64,000 nucleotides of DNA from Croceivirga thetidis (GTDB lineage: Bacteria > Bacteroidota > Bacteroidia > Flavobacteriales > Flavobacteriaceae). A program made the position numbers and the translations under genes. The notes beneath the pieces were generated by a model that made no database searches, was not told the origin of the DNA, and saw nothing but the letters and a program-made list of their open reading frames with translations. The stretch covers positions 1,551,146-1,615,145 of the forward strand of contig NZ_JAAWWL010000001.1 of NCBI RefSeq assembly GCF_012272815.1, in the 5' to 3' direction. Positions 16,591 to 25,067 of the stretch are shown in pieces (the stretch's first letter is position 1; the number at the start of each line of letters is the position of its first letter).

Positions 16591-18123
16591 TTAGTGCTTA
16601 AAATGCCTAGTGCCAGTCATTACCATCGAAAGTCCGTTTTCATTGCAGTAATCAATGCTTAACTGGTCCTTTATGGAGCCTCCTGGTTGAATCACTGCTG
16701 CAATACCTGCTTTATGTGCAATTTCCACACAATCTGGGAATGGGAAAAACGCATCACTGGCCATTACCGCACCTTCTAATTCAAAGTTAAAGTGGCCTGC
16801 TTTGTGAATGGCTTGGTTCAATGCATCTACTCTTGAAGTTTGGCCTGTTCCACTGGCACACAACTGTTTGTTTTTTGCCAGTACGATTGTATTGCTCTTA
16901 GTGTGCTTGCATATCTTGGATGCAAACAACAAGTCTTCCAATTCTGCAGTTGTTGGTTTTTTGTCGGTTGCCTGGGTCAAATCAACCTGCGAATCGGTCT
17001 TAGCATCTTTTTCTTGCAATAGGGCTCCGTTCAAACAGGTTCTCACCAACATCTGGGGTAGTGCAACTGGTTTCTGAATTAAAATTATCCGATTCTTTTT
17101 TCCTTTTAAAATTTCGAGTGCATCAGAAGAATAGGAGGGAGCAATGACCACCTCGCAGAACAGTTGGTGTATTTCTTCAGCGGTTGCTTTGTCAATTTCG
17201 GTATTGCTGATTAAGATTCCTCCAAAGGCAGATACCGGGTCTCCAGCGAGGGAATCTACATACGCTTGTTTTATCGTTGGTCTTGTGGCTAAACCACAGG
17301 CATTGTTGTGTTTTAAAATGGCAAAAGTTGGATCGTCGTTTTTGAATTCCTCCATCAAATTAACCGCAGCATCAATATCAAGTAAATTATTGTAGGATAG
17401 TTCTTTACCATGTAATTTATCGAACATTGCTTCTAAATCACCAAAGAAGAACCCTTTCTGATGCGGGTTTTCTCCGTACCGAAGTACTTGACCTTTGGTC
17501 TCACTTAGTTTTAAAGCGGCCAGCTCGTGGTCTTGGTTGAAATAATTGAATATGGCGGAATCGTAATGCGAGGAAACATTAAAGGCTTTTGAGGCAAAAC
17601 GCTGACGTTGTTCCAAGGTGGTTTCACCATTACCTTCATTAATAATATTTAAAAATTCCTCATAGTCCTCCATAGAAGAAACACAAAGAACGTCTTTGTA
17701 ATTTTTTGCAGCCGCACGAATCAATGATATACCTCCGATATCAATTTTTTCAATAATATCTTGATTTGATGCACCACTGGCTACGGTTTTTTCAAAAGGA
17801 TATAAATCCACAATAACGATATCCAATTGCGGAATCTGGTATTCCTTCATTTGAGCCATGTCAGATGGGTTGTCCTGTCGGTTCAAAATGCCCCCAAATA
17901 CTTTCGGGTGAAGTGTTTTAACCCGACCACCTAAAATCGAAGGATAACTAGTGACCTCTTCCACTGCAAGTACAGGGATGTCCAAATCTTTGATAAATTT
18001 TTCTGTACCGCCTGTGCTGTAAAGAGTGACGCCTAATTCATGTAATTTTTTGACAATCGGTTCCAGACCATCTTTATGGAAAACGGAGATAAGTGCCGAG
18101 GTGGCTTTTTTAGAAGTATTCAT
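16591..18123 (-). CDS. purH: Bifunctional AICAR transformylase / IMP cyclohydrolase PurH
   Basis: Performs the last two steps of IMP synthesis in the cytoplasm: formylation of AICAR with 10-formyl-THF and ring closure to IMP. The N-terminal MGS-like domain (about 1-150, with LYSTGGTEKF and the R-V-K-T-L-H-P segment) carries cyclohydrolase activity. The C-terminal part carries the transformylase with the catalytic K-H-N-N-A-C-G motif (about residues 270-276). Length 510 is standard. It is followed by mreB after 49 bases on the same strand. Confidence 0.97.
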   Translation of the reverse strand: MNTSKKATSALISVFHKDGLEPIVKKLHELGVTLYSTGGTEKFIKDLDIPVLAVEEVTSYPSILGGRVKTLHPKVFGGILNRQDNPSDMAQMKEYQIPQLDIVIVDLYPFEKTVASGASNQDIIEKIDIGGISLIRAAAKNYKDVLCVSSMEDYEEFLNIINEGNGETTLEQRQRFASKAFNVSSHYDSAIFNYFNQDHELAALKLSETKGQVLRYGENPHQKGFFFGDLEAMFDKLHGKELSYNNLLDIDAAVNLMEEFKNDDPTFAILKHNNACGLATRPTIKQAYVDSLAGDPVSAFGGILISNTEIDKATAEEIHQLFCEVVIAPSYSSDALEILKGKKNRIILIQKPVALPQMLVRTCLNGALLQEKDAKTDSQVDLTQATDKKPTTAELEDLLFASKICKHTKSNTIVLAKNKQLCASGTGQTSRVDALNQAIHKAGHFNFELEGAVMASDAFFPFPDCVEIAHKAGIAAVIQPGGSIKDQLSIDYCNENGLSMVMTGTRHFKH

Positions 18124-18149
18124 GATGCTTTTGCGGAAAAATTAAGCTC

Positions 18150-18157
18150 CAAAAATA
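18150..18157 (-). promoter_or_regulatory. Possible promoter -7 box for purH
   Basis: Minus-strand TATTTTTG, an exact TAnnTTTG match 26 bases before the purH ATG. No TTG element at 17-23 base spacing. No purine riboswitch-like structure was recognised in the 86-base gap. Confidence 0.35.
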
Positions 18158-18209
18158 CTTTTTTTAAGGGGAGGATTTTTATTGTGTTATTAACAAAACC
18201 ATGTAAGTT

Positions 18210-18659
18210 TTAAAGAATCTCGGCCACTTTTGCATTGACCCATTCCAAAAAACGTTCGTCTTCTTCAGAAAAGGGGTCAGGGGTATTGCTATCAATATCA
18301 ATTTGCCCAATGTTCTCCCCATTTTTAAATAAGGGAACTACGATTTCAGATTTGACAGTCAGGCTACAAGCAATATAGTTGTCTTGCGCCGCTACATCAG
18401 GCACCACAAAGTTTTGATTGCTTTCTGCAACTTGACCACAGATTCCCTTTCCAAAAGGAATAATGGTGTGGTCTGTAGGTTCTCCAACATAAGGGCCTAA
18501 TTTCAGCTCACGTTTGTTCCCATTCTTAAAGTAAAAACCGACCCAATCGTAGTAGTCGACCGCATCTTGTAAAGCTTGACAAATGGCAAGCATCTTATCT
18601 TCTGCTGTCTTGTTTGATTGTAGTATTTCTTCAACCGATGATTTTAGGGCTTCGAACAT
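18210..18659 (-). CDS. GAF-domain protein, probable free methionine-(R)-sulfoxide reductase
   Basis: Single-GAF-domain cytoplasmic protein of 149 residues, the size of fRMsr (E. coli MsrC/YebR), which reduces free methionine-R-sulfoxide. The motif GKGICG gives C74 and YIAC gives C98, spaced 24 residues apart as in the E. coli enzyme's C94 and C118; the SEIVVPL stretch after it also fits. The position of the third family cysteine (ten residues before C74) is H64 here. The gene lies 55 bases after the large exported-protein gene on the same strand. The enzyme function is inferred from these cysteines. Confidence 0.82.
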   Translation of the reverse strand: MFEALKSSVEEILQSNKTAEDKMLAICQALQDAVDYYDWVGFYFKNGNKRELKLGPYVGEPTDHTIIPFGKGICGQVAESNQNFVVPDVAAQDNYIACSLTVKSEIVVPLFKNGENIGQIDIDSNTPDPFSEEDERFLEWVNAKVAEIL

Positions 18660-18714
18660 TTAAAAATTTTTGAAGGGTAAAAGTCGATATATTCTTTGAT
18701 TACTTACAACTTTT

Positions 18715-21060
18715 TTAGTTCAAAGAAACCAAGTGGTTTTCAGAGATTATGGTTCCGGAATCAGAGAATCCTTCTATAATGACCAAGATTTCTTCTTCAC
18801 TTTCAAAGGGAACCTTAAATTCAGGAATAGTATCATTTCGATTGGAAATCGATTGCCAACCTAATATTCCGAAGTGTTTAAAGCTTGAAATACTCGTTTC
18901 AAAATAATCAGGTCTTTTGAATCGTGAAGGTGGATCGAACCCTCTATCAACTAAAATTTCCTCACTAGTAATTTGTTTATCGGACTTAGGTCTGTTTTTA
19001 AATTTATCATTTGTAAAAACAACAATGATCATTCCGCAGGCGCCAGGTCGGTCCCAGTAAATTTCGTCCACATATTCCAAACTAATATCTTTATAGGGGT
19101 CCAAGAATTCATCATAGATACCATCAAATACTATTGCTGGGAAAACAGTGCCACACCTATTGTTCCTCTTGGCCAATTGCAAGGTGCCCGCCCTTCTGTC
19201 ACGCCACATTGGACTTATCAAAATTGGAATGAACCCTTGTCGCTGCATAAAATCACCTATTGTCATTTTGGTTAGCGTACTATCAATTTTGGTGGCTTGA
19301 TACGTCGGAAAAAATCGTTGATACTTTAGTCGTTTTGCCGTTACCACTACTTCTTCCAGGTTTTGGGTGTCGCTTCCATTGTTTGAAAGTGGATTTTGTT
19401 CGTTAATGAATTTCGAAGATTCATGAATATCGTTTGTACTAAAGCGGTGTCTAAATTTTTCAATAACCGGTTTGATGGCATAGCTAAAATTGGCTTTGTA
19501 AGGTTTGCCGTTTTGGGCAATAAGTGACAGATTTAACTTGCTGCCTTTTTCCAATGCTAAATCTTTGAATTGAAATTTTGAATCGATGACCTCAGAATTG
19601 AGAAGAAGTTCGTTGCTTTTAGAATAAAGTACAACCATTTTTGGTTTAATTGTTTTGTCTCGTGGCTCAACCACCCCTTCAATTGTCGCCGTGTAGGAAT
19701 TGGGTTCTGGTACTACCAAATTTTTATTCAAAATGGTATTCCAACTGTACTTCGGTTGGGCCAAAATTGAAATCTCATCCATAAAGTTTAAGTCTTCATA
19801 CGAAACAATTTCTTTTGCCCATAAATCACGCCATTCGGCATTTTTAAAATGCGGCTCGAGGTAGAGTGCAAATAGCGCTTTTTTTCTGAATTCTTGGGTT
19901 CTTGTTTTCGCGGGCAAAATAGAGATACTTAGACTCTCAGTTCTCTTCTTGGTCATAAGAGGTTTGAGTGCAAGCGCTACGGAATCGGTAGTTCTCTTTT
20001 TGTTGTTGACATTGTATTTCTTTAGTTGTAGATTATCACTGTGAAAAAGAAAACGATTGGCAAGAATTTGACCATTGCCATCCACTATGGTAAGTTCATT
20101 CATACCGTTAGAAAGCACATCATAGTTGATTTTGAAATCAAATTTGGTCTTTGGTTCGCCTAATGAAAATCCGTTAATATTTTGGTCTTTGTGAACAAGC
20201 AGTGTTAATTTCGATTCAGGCCGATTAGAATTATTTCGGATATCAAAAACCTGAACTGCAAGCTCATTTTTATAGGGGTTTCTGGCAATAGAAAAGGAAA
20301 CCCCGTTCTTTTTTATTTCAGGTAATTTTTCAGAGGTTAAATTGCCGTTTTTGTATAATTTCAACTTATAGTCAGTGCCGAAATCTGGCAAGAAGGTGAA
20401 TACATCGAATCCATTCTCGTTCAATTTTATTTCAGAGATTTTTTTATTTTTTTTACCAACCAAAAATGCGGAATCTGCAACCATAGGAACTCCCGCACTA
20501 TCAAGTACCCTAACGATACATTTGTTAAATACCCCGGCCAAAAGTTGCCCGCTCTCTGCGGTAATTTTGATTAACGGTTCGTCCATTTTCATTCTGTAAT
20601 CAAAAGAAACGAAATCGGCGGTTGTATTGTTCTTTATCAGAACGGGGTATTTCGTTGAATTGTCCTCTTCAAAATTTTGCATAGCGGCCGTATACACTTG
20701 TAAAAAGTACAATCCGGAATTCAGCGTGTTTGTCAGAAAGATGTCGCCACTTGCTTTTCCTTCGCTAAAAAGAATGGTTTTGCGAGTTATGACTTTGCCT
20801 TCGCCATCTATAAGGTCAACGTAAATGAACTCATCTTCCTTACTTGGTAAATTTTTGGAATGTTCAAGAACATAAGCATTGAACCAAATGTGCTCCCCTG
20901 TGAAAAAGACGGTTTTGTTTAAATGCAAATGCACACTTTTTCGGGCGGTCTTAAAATAATCCTTATAGTCTTCGACCAATTGCTGAACAGCAGTATTTTC
21001 TGCTTGGGCATAAAATTGAAGGGTAAAAAGCCAGGCAGCAAGAAAAAGTCGTGTTTTCAT
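18715..21060 (-). CDS. Large exported protein with macroglobulin-like N-terminus and TonB plug-like C-terminal region
   Basis: A 781-residue protein with a clear signal peptide (about 1-20, ending Y-A-Q-A). The N-terminal section (L-N-K-T-V-F-F-T-G-E-H-I-W-F, about 45-60) resembles MG2-type domains seen in Bacteroidota surface proteins. From about residue 565 there is E-E-V-V-V-T-A-K, as at the start of TonB-receptor plug domains, and near 675 the plug-end-like V-D-E-I-Y-W-D-R-P-G-A-C-G-M-I-I-V-V-F-T-N. No beta-barrel follows: only about 85 residues remain. It might be a periplasmic or outer-membrane accessory that uses a plug fold. The precise function is unknown. Confidence 0.7.
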   Translation of the reverse strand: MKTRLFLAAWLFTLQFYAQAENTAVQQLVEDYKDYFKTARKSVHLHLNKTVFFTGEHIWFNAYVLEHSKNLPSKEDEFIYVDLIDGEGKVITRKTILFSEGKASGDIFLTNTLNSGLYFLQVYTAAMQNFEEDNSTKYPVLIKNNTTADFVSFDYRMKMDEPLIKITAESGQLLAGVFNKCIVRVLDSAGVPMVADSAFLVGKKNKKISEIKLNENGFDVFTFLPDFGTDYKLKLYKNGNLTSEKLPEIKKNGVSFSIARNPYKNELAVQVFDIRNNSNRPESKLTLLVHKDQNINGFSLGEPKTKFDFKINYDVLSNGMNELTIVDGNGQILANRFLFHSDNLQLKKYNVNNKKRTTDSVALALKPLMTKKRTESLSISILPAKTRTQEFRKKALFALYLEPHFKNAEWRDLWAKEIVSYEDLNFMDEISILAQPKYSWNTILNKNLVVPEPNSYTATIEGVVEPRDKTIKPKMVVLYSKSNELLLNSEVIDSKFQFKDLALEKGSKLNLSLIAQNGKPYKANFSYAIKPVIEKFRHRFSTNDIHESSKFINEQNPLSNNGSDTQNLEEVVVTAKRLKYQRFFPTYQATKIDSTLTKMTIGDFMQRQGFIPILISPMWRDRRAGTLQLAKRNNRCGTVFPAIVFDGIYDEFLDPYKDISLEYVDEIYWDRPGACGMIIVVFTNDKFKNRPKSDKQITSEEILVDRGFDPPSRFKRPDYFETSISSFKHFGILGWQSISNRNDTIPEFKVPFESEEEILVIIEGFSDSGTIISENHLVSLN

Positions 21061-21129
21061 TCCATCAGTGTCTTCTTAAAGCTAAGAATTTTTGAAAGAC
21101 GCCTCTCAAATGAAGTGTTAAAGACCATA

Positions 21130-21157
21130 TTGCGAATCTGATTATAAAGTATCTTTG
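21130..21157 (+). promoter_or_regulatory. Promoter candidate for the cysteine-rich metal operon
   Basis: TTG at 21130-21132, 17-base spacer, TATCTTTG at 21150-21157: both Bacteroidota promoter elements at permitted spacing. Transcription would start at about 21162-21165, which is where the GTG start codon of the first gene lies (21162). The mRNA would therefore have little or no leader. Confidence 0.5.
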
Positions 21158-21161
21158 CATC

Positions 21162-21569
21162 GTGAAGTCATTGACACACAAAATAGTATCCCCTTTTTTA
21201 GCACTACTTGTACTATTATCAACTGTCTCTTGGACTGTAGACAAACACCTTTGCATGGGCCGTGTAATGGATACCTCATTCTTTGTTCCTGCCGAAGACT
21301 GTGGAATGGAGATGGCTATGAAGGTGTTGGACAAAAAGGGAGAAAACAACTGTTGTGATGATGAGTCCTTTACTATTGAGGGGCAAGATGACTTAAAACT
21401 CAGTTGGGAACAACTTTCCCTAGGGGCACAGGTATTTGTTGTGAGCTTTTTACAATCAAGCTTTCAAATAAATCTTCTTCCCGAGAAAAATTCCGCTCCA
21501 GAACAAATACATCCTCCGCCACTGATAGTTGAGGATTTAAACCTTGTTTACGAGGTCTTTTTGATTTGA
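21162..21569 (+). CDS. HYC_CC_PP-type small exported protein
   Basis: A 135-residue protein with an N-terminal hydrophobic segment (about 8-25). It shows the spaced motifs that define the HYC_CC_PP family of Bacteroidota: H29-L-C31, C64-C65 and P118-P119-P120, with a further cysteine at C47. The start is GTG at 21162; no other start would keep the signal segment. It is the first gene before a TonB-dependent receptor and two HMA proteins, so a metal-related role is inferred. The biochemical function of the family is not known to me. A short palindrome (21588-21607) lies between it and the receptor gene. Confidence 0.78.
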   Translation: MKSLTHKIVSPFLALLVLLSTVSWTVDKHLCMGRVMDTSFFVPAEDCGMEMAMKVLDKKGENNCCDDESFTIEGQDDLKLSWEQLSLGAQVFVVSFLQSSFQINLLPEKNSAPEQIHPPPLIVEDLNLVYEVFLI

Positions 21570-21587
21570 TATAACCCTTCAAATTGG

Positions 21588-21607
21588 ATTCCTGCTTTCG
21601 CAGGAAT
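21588..21607. repeat. Short REP-like palindrome
   Basis: ATTCCTGC at 21588-21595, loop TTTC, GCAGGAAT at 21600-21607. No T-run follows on either strand, so it does not look like a terminator. A related palindrome with the same outer TCATTCC/GGAATC frame occurs at 30849-30868. Such dispersed hairpins resemble the REP-type repeats common in bacterial genomes. Confidence 0.6.
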
Positions 21608-21641
21608 GACAAAAAAGAAGTAGTTATCAAATCTAATTTCA

Positions 21642-23885
21642 ATGAAAACAGTTTACGGTTTACTTATTTCCACAATAATAAGTATCAATTTCATCAGTGC
21701 TCAAGATAAAATTGAGGGCATGGTTATGGAAGCCAATTCCGAAGGCAAGCATATTGGCTTGGCAGGAGCTAATGTGTATTGGTTGAATTCGCCCATTGGT
21801 ACCATAACAAACGAAGACGGTCTCTTTGCTATTCCGTATAGCAAGGAATACAATAAGTTGGTCATCAGTTTTGTTGGTTTTAAAACCGATACCCTGACAA
21901 TTAAGGAACCGAAGATGGTTCATCATTGGTTGAAGCCTGCCAACGAATTGGATGAGGTCGTGCTAGAGCAGCAACGTGAAGCACTGGAGAAAACCTATTT
22001 TAGTTCACAGAATATAGTAACCATCAATAGTGCTGAATTGCTCAAAGCGGCTTGTTGTAATCTCTCGGAAAGCTTTGAAACCAATCCATCTATCGATGTA
22101 AATTTCAACGACGCGTTAACGGGTACGAAGCAGATAGAAATGTTAGGATTGACCAGTCCTTATTTGCTGATTACACAAGAGAATATTCCCATGGTCAGGG
22201 GAGCATCGCAAACATTTGGTTTGACCTTTACACCAGGTACTTGGGTCGAGAGCATTCAAATCACCAAAGGAGCTGGCAGTGTGGTCAATGGGTATGAGAG
22301 TATATCGGGGCAGATAAATGCTGAATTGGTGAAACCTTTGACGGACCAACCCTTGTTCTTAAACCTATATGGCAATCGCAACGGTCGGTTGGAGTTGAAT
22401 ACCCACTTTAATAAAATACTTTCTGACAAATGGAGTACAGGCTTGTATTTTCATACGAATAGGCGTGATATTGAAGTCGATAACAATGGAGATGGCTTTT
22501 TGGATGCCCCTTTAGCGAATCAAATCAATATCATGAACCGTTGGCAATTTCAAAATGCTGAAACCGGTTGGGTCAGTTTTATCAACTTTAGATATTTAAC
22601 TGACGACAAGCAATTAGGGCAAGAGGGTTTTGAGCCCGACCAAGACAGGTTCAGTAACGGAATTTGGGGCAGTGAAATTGATACGCGTAGGTTTGATTCT
22701 TCGGTAAAGGTGGGGTATGTTTTTCCAGACCTGCCCTTTCAAAGTATAGGTTTTCAAGCATCGTACAGTACCCATAACCAGGAATCTTATTTTGGTCCAA
22801 ACCAATACAATATTGACCATCAAAGTGCATACTCAAATTTAATTTTTAATTCGATTATCGGGAATACCCAGCACAAGTTCAAAACTGGACTAACCGTTGC
22901 GGTTGACGATTATGATGAATTGGTGAACAATGTGAACTATGCTAGAACTGATGGTTCTTTTGGAGGGTTTTTTGAATACAGCTATACCAACCTTGAAAAG
23001 TTGAGTTTAACAGCTGGGCTTCGTTTTGATAGTCATAATCGTTTGGGTGAGTTTATTACCCCACGCCTTCATGTACGGTATACCCCATGGGAACGTGGTA
23101 GTCTTCGTGGTTCATTTGGTATAGGGCGCAGGGCTCCTAATTTCTTTGCTGAGAACCAACGTTTGTTTGGCTCTTCAAGACGGATTAATTTGGTGAATTC
23201 GGGGGGCAGTATTTATGGTCTTGACCCTGAAAAGGCCACGAATTTTGGCTTAAGTTTTTTACAGGGCTTTGACTTATTTGGTCGACAAGCTGATTTTACT
23301 GTGGATTTTTACCGTACTGATTTTGAAAACCAAGTGGTGGTCGATTGGGAGAATCCCAGAGAAGTTACGTTTTCTAATCTAGACGGCGAAAGTTATGCCA
23401 ATAGTTTGCAGGTGGAATTGAATTTTGAACCATTGGAACGACTTAAAATGCGTTCGGCCTATAAATTCTATGATGTAAAGACCCAATACCAAACTGGGCT
23501 ATTACAAAAACCTTTATTGGCCCAAAACAGATTCTTCTCCAATGTGGAATATATTACAGAAGCCAAAGAAAATGGCAGCCAATGGAAGTTTGATTATACA
23601 CTACATGCTGTTGGTGAGCAGCGATTACCAAGTACAGAGGCTAACCCAGGACCTTTACAGCTAGGCGACTTTGTTGATGCTTATGCGCTAATGAATGCGC
23701 AGGCTACCCGAGTATTTTCAGACAAGTTTGAGGTATATTTGGGAGGGGAAAATTTGACCAAAGTCACTCAAAATAATCCTGTTTTAGGAGCAAATGATCC
23801 TTTTGGACCAAATTTTGATACTACAATAGTATATGCCCCAATTATGGGTCGTATGTTTTATTTAGGATTACGACTAAAAATCTAA
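21642..23885 (+). CDS. TonB-dependent outer-membrane receptor, probably for a metal ligand
   Basis: A 747-residue outer-membrane transporter. Signal peptide about 1-20 (ending I-S-A), then a carboxypeptidase-regulatory-like domain (about 23-98), then a plug domain (about 105-235) and a 22-strand-type barrel ending in an aromatic/charged C-terminus. The plug contains C138-C139 (A-A-C-C-N-L-S-E-S-F), a cysteine pair found in receptors that sit next to HMA proteins. It follows the HYC_CC_PP-type gene by 72 bases and precedes an exported HMA protein by 11 bases. Import of copper or another soft metal, or of a metal chelate, is inferred from these neighbours. Confidence 0.9.
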   Translation: MKTVYGLLISTIISINFISAQDKIEGMVMEANSEGKHIGLAGANVYWLNSPIGTITNEDGLFAIPYSKEYNKLVISFVGFKTDTLTIKEPKMVHHWLKPANELDEVVLEQQREALEKTYFSSQNIVTINSAELLKAACCNLSESFETNPSIDVNFNDALTGTKQIEMLGLTSPYLLITQENIPMVRGASQTFGLTFTPGTWVESIQITKGAGSVVNGYESISGQINAELVKPLTDQPLFLNLYGNRNGRLELNTHFNKILSDKWSTGLYFHTNRRDIEVDNNGDGFLDAPLANQINIMNRWQFQNAETGWVSFINFRYLTDDKQLGQEGFEPDQDRFSNGIWGSEIDTRRFDSSVKVGYVFPDLPFQSIGFQASYSTHNQESYFGPNQYNIDHQSAYSNLIFNSIIGNTQHKFKTGLTVAVDDYDELVNNVNYARTDGSFGGFFEYSYTNLEKLSLTAGLRFDSHNRLGEFITPRLHVRYTPWERGSLRGSFGIGRRAPNFFAENQRLFGSSRRINLVNSGGSIYGLDPEKATNFGLSFLQGFDLFGRQADFTVDFYRTDFENQVVVDWENPREVTFSNLDGESYANSLQVELNFEPLERLKMRSAYKFYDVKTQYQTGLLQKPLLAQNRFFSNVEYITEAKENGSQWKFDYTLHAVGEQRLPSTEANPGPLQLGDFVDAYALMNAQATRVFSDKFEVYLGGENLTKVTQNNPVLGANDPFGPNFDTTIVYAPIMGRMFYLGLRLKI

Positions 23886-23896
23886 GAATTAATAAG

Positions 23897-24259
23897 ATGA
23901 AAAAAATAATAGCAATTATATGTATAGCTATGGTGACCAATTTCACTATGGCGCAAAGCAAGAATAAAAAACTAAGTTTTGAAGTTGATGGCGTTTGCCA
24001 AATGTGTAAAATGCGTATTGAAAAAGCGGCACTTGACGTTTCTGGTGTAAAGTTTGCCGATTGGAATATTCCATCCCATGAATTGGTATTGGTAATTGAT
24101 GAGCGCAAGACCAATCCTATGGCCGTTAAAATGGCTTTGGCAGAAGCTGGCCATGACTCCAAAGAATTGAAAGCAACTCAAAAGGCCTATGAAAAAGTTC
24201 ATGCCTGTTGCCGTTATCGCGACATCGAAGACCATGATGCTATGAAACACCAGCGCTAA
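23897..24259 (+). CDS. Exported heavy-metal-associated (HMA) domain protein
   Basis: A 120-residue protein with a signal peptide (about 1-19, ending T-M-A) and one HMA domain. The metal-binding C34-Q-M-C37 is in the usual loop position (GVCQMC). The C-terminal tail adds another cysteine pair and several histidines (H-A-C-C-R-Y-R-D ... H-D-A-M-K-H), possible extra ligands. Placed in the periplasm it could receive metal from the TonB receptor encoded just before it. Its stop codon overlaps the next ATG (TAATG). Confidence 0.88.
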   Translation: MKKIIAIICIAMVTNFTMAQSKNKKLSFEVDGVCQMCKMRIEKAALDVSGVKFADWNIPSHELVLVIDERKTNPMAVKMALAEAGHDSKELKATQKAYEKVHACCRYRDIEDHDAMKHQR

Positions 24260-24969
24260 TGGTCAAAACCTACCAGGTTTCAGGAATGACCTGTATGGGC
24301 TGTGTCAGTTCTGTAAAGGAAAAACTGAATTCAATTGAAGGTGTTGAAAAGGTTCAGGTCGATTTGGAGAAGGCTCAAGCTGAAATCAATGCAAATCGAC
24401 CTCTCTCACTTGCTGAACTTAGAGGTGCTTTGCCATCAAAATATACTATTGAAGAAAACCAAGAGCCTCTTCAGGTATCGGATGCTCCAGTGACCAAAAG
24501 CAAACTGCAACAGTTAAAACCCCTGTTCTTGATATTTGCCTACCTTTTTGGGGCAGCCATCTTGTTGAATTACAAGGAGTGGTCAATGCAAGAGGCCATG
24601 CTTGATTTTATGGGGCTCTTCTATATCGTATTTAGCTTCTTTAAATTTTTGGATTTAAAGGGTTTTCCCGAGAGTTTTAAAATGTACGACCCATTGGCTA
24701 AAGTTCTACCAGCTTATGGTTGGATTTATCCCTTTTTAGAATTGGGTTTGGGATTACTTTTTTTGATGCGGTTTCAAATTCAATTGGCACTGATTGTCAC
24801 CATAATTATCTTGGGCATCACCACCATCGGGGTAACCAAAACCCTATTAGACAAAAAGAGTATTCGCTGCGCCTGTTTAGGTACCGCCCTAAACCTGCCG
24901 ATGACAGAGGCAACTTTTATTGAAAATGCGATTATGCTTTTAATGGCGATTGCTATGTTGGTGTTGTAA
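24259..24969 (+). CDS. HMA domain fused to MauE/DoxX-like membrane protein
   Basis: A 236-residue fusion. Residues 1-65 form an HMA domain with C12-M-G-C15 (GMTCMGC). After a short linker (about 66-85) come four hydrophobic segments and a MauE-like region containing R-C-A-C-L-G-T with a further cysteine pair. MauE-type proteins are linked to redox or disulfide handling; combined with HMA, metal transfer across or at the inner membrane is a reasonable inference. Translationally coupled by TAATG to the exported HMA gene, last of the four-gene operon. No terminator hairpin was found after it. Confidence 0.83.
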   Translation: MVKTYQVSGMTCMGCVSSVKEKLNSIEGVEKVQVDLEKAQAEINANRPLSLAELRGALPSKYTIEENQEPLQVSDAPVTKSKLQQLKPLFLIFAYLFGAAILLNYKEWSMQEAMLDFMGLFYIVFSFFKFLDLKGFPESFKMYDPLAKVLPAYGWIYPFLELGLGLLFLMRFQIQLALIVTIIILGITTIGVTKTLLDKKSIRCACLGTALNLPMTEATFIENAIMLLMAIAMLVL

Positions 24970-25067
24970 TACCATATTTATATAGATATTCGTGATCTTA
25001 ACCCTTGTTGCCTTAACATTTATAAAAGCATTATGAAGATTCGTAGATTCGGGAAATTTTACACATA

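Noticed and set aside
21588-21607. Hairpin after the HYC_CC_PP-type gene as an intrinsic terminator
   Set aside because: No T-run on the plus strand and the next gene looks to belong to the same operon; treated as a REP-like repeat.
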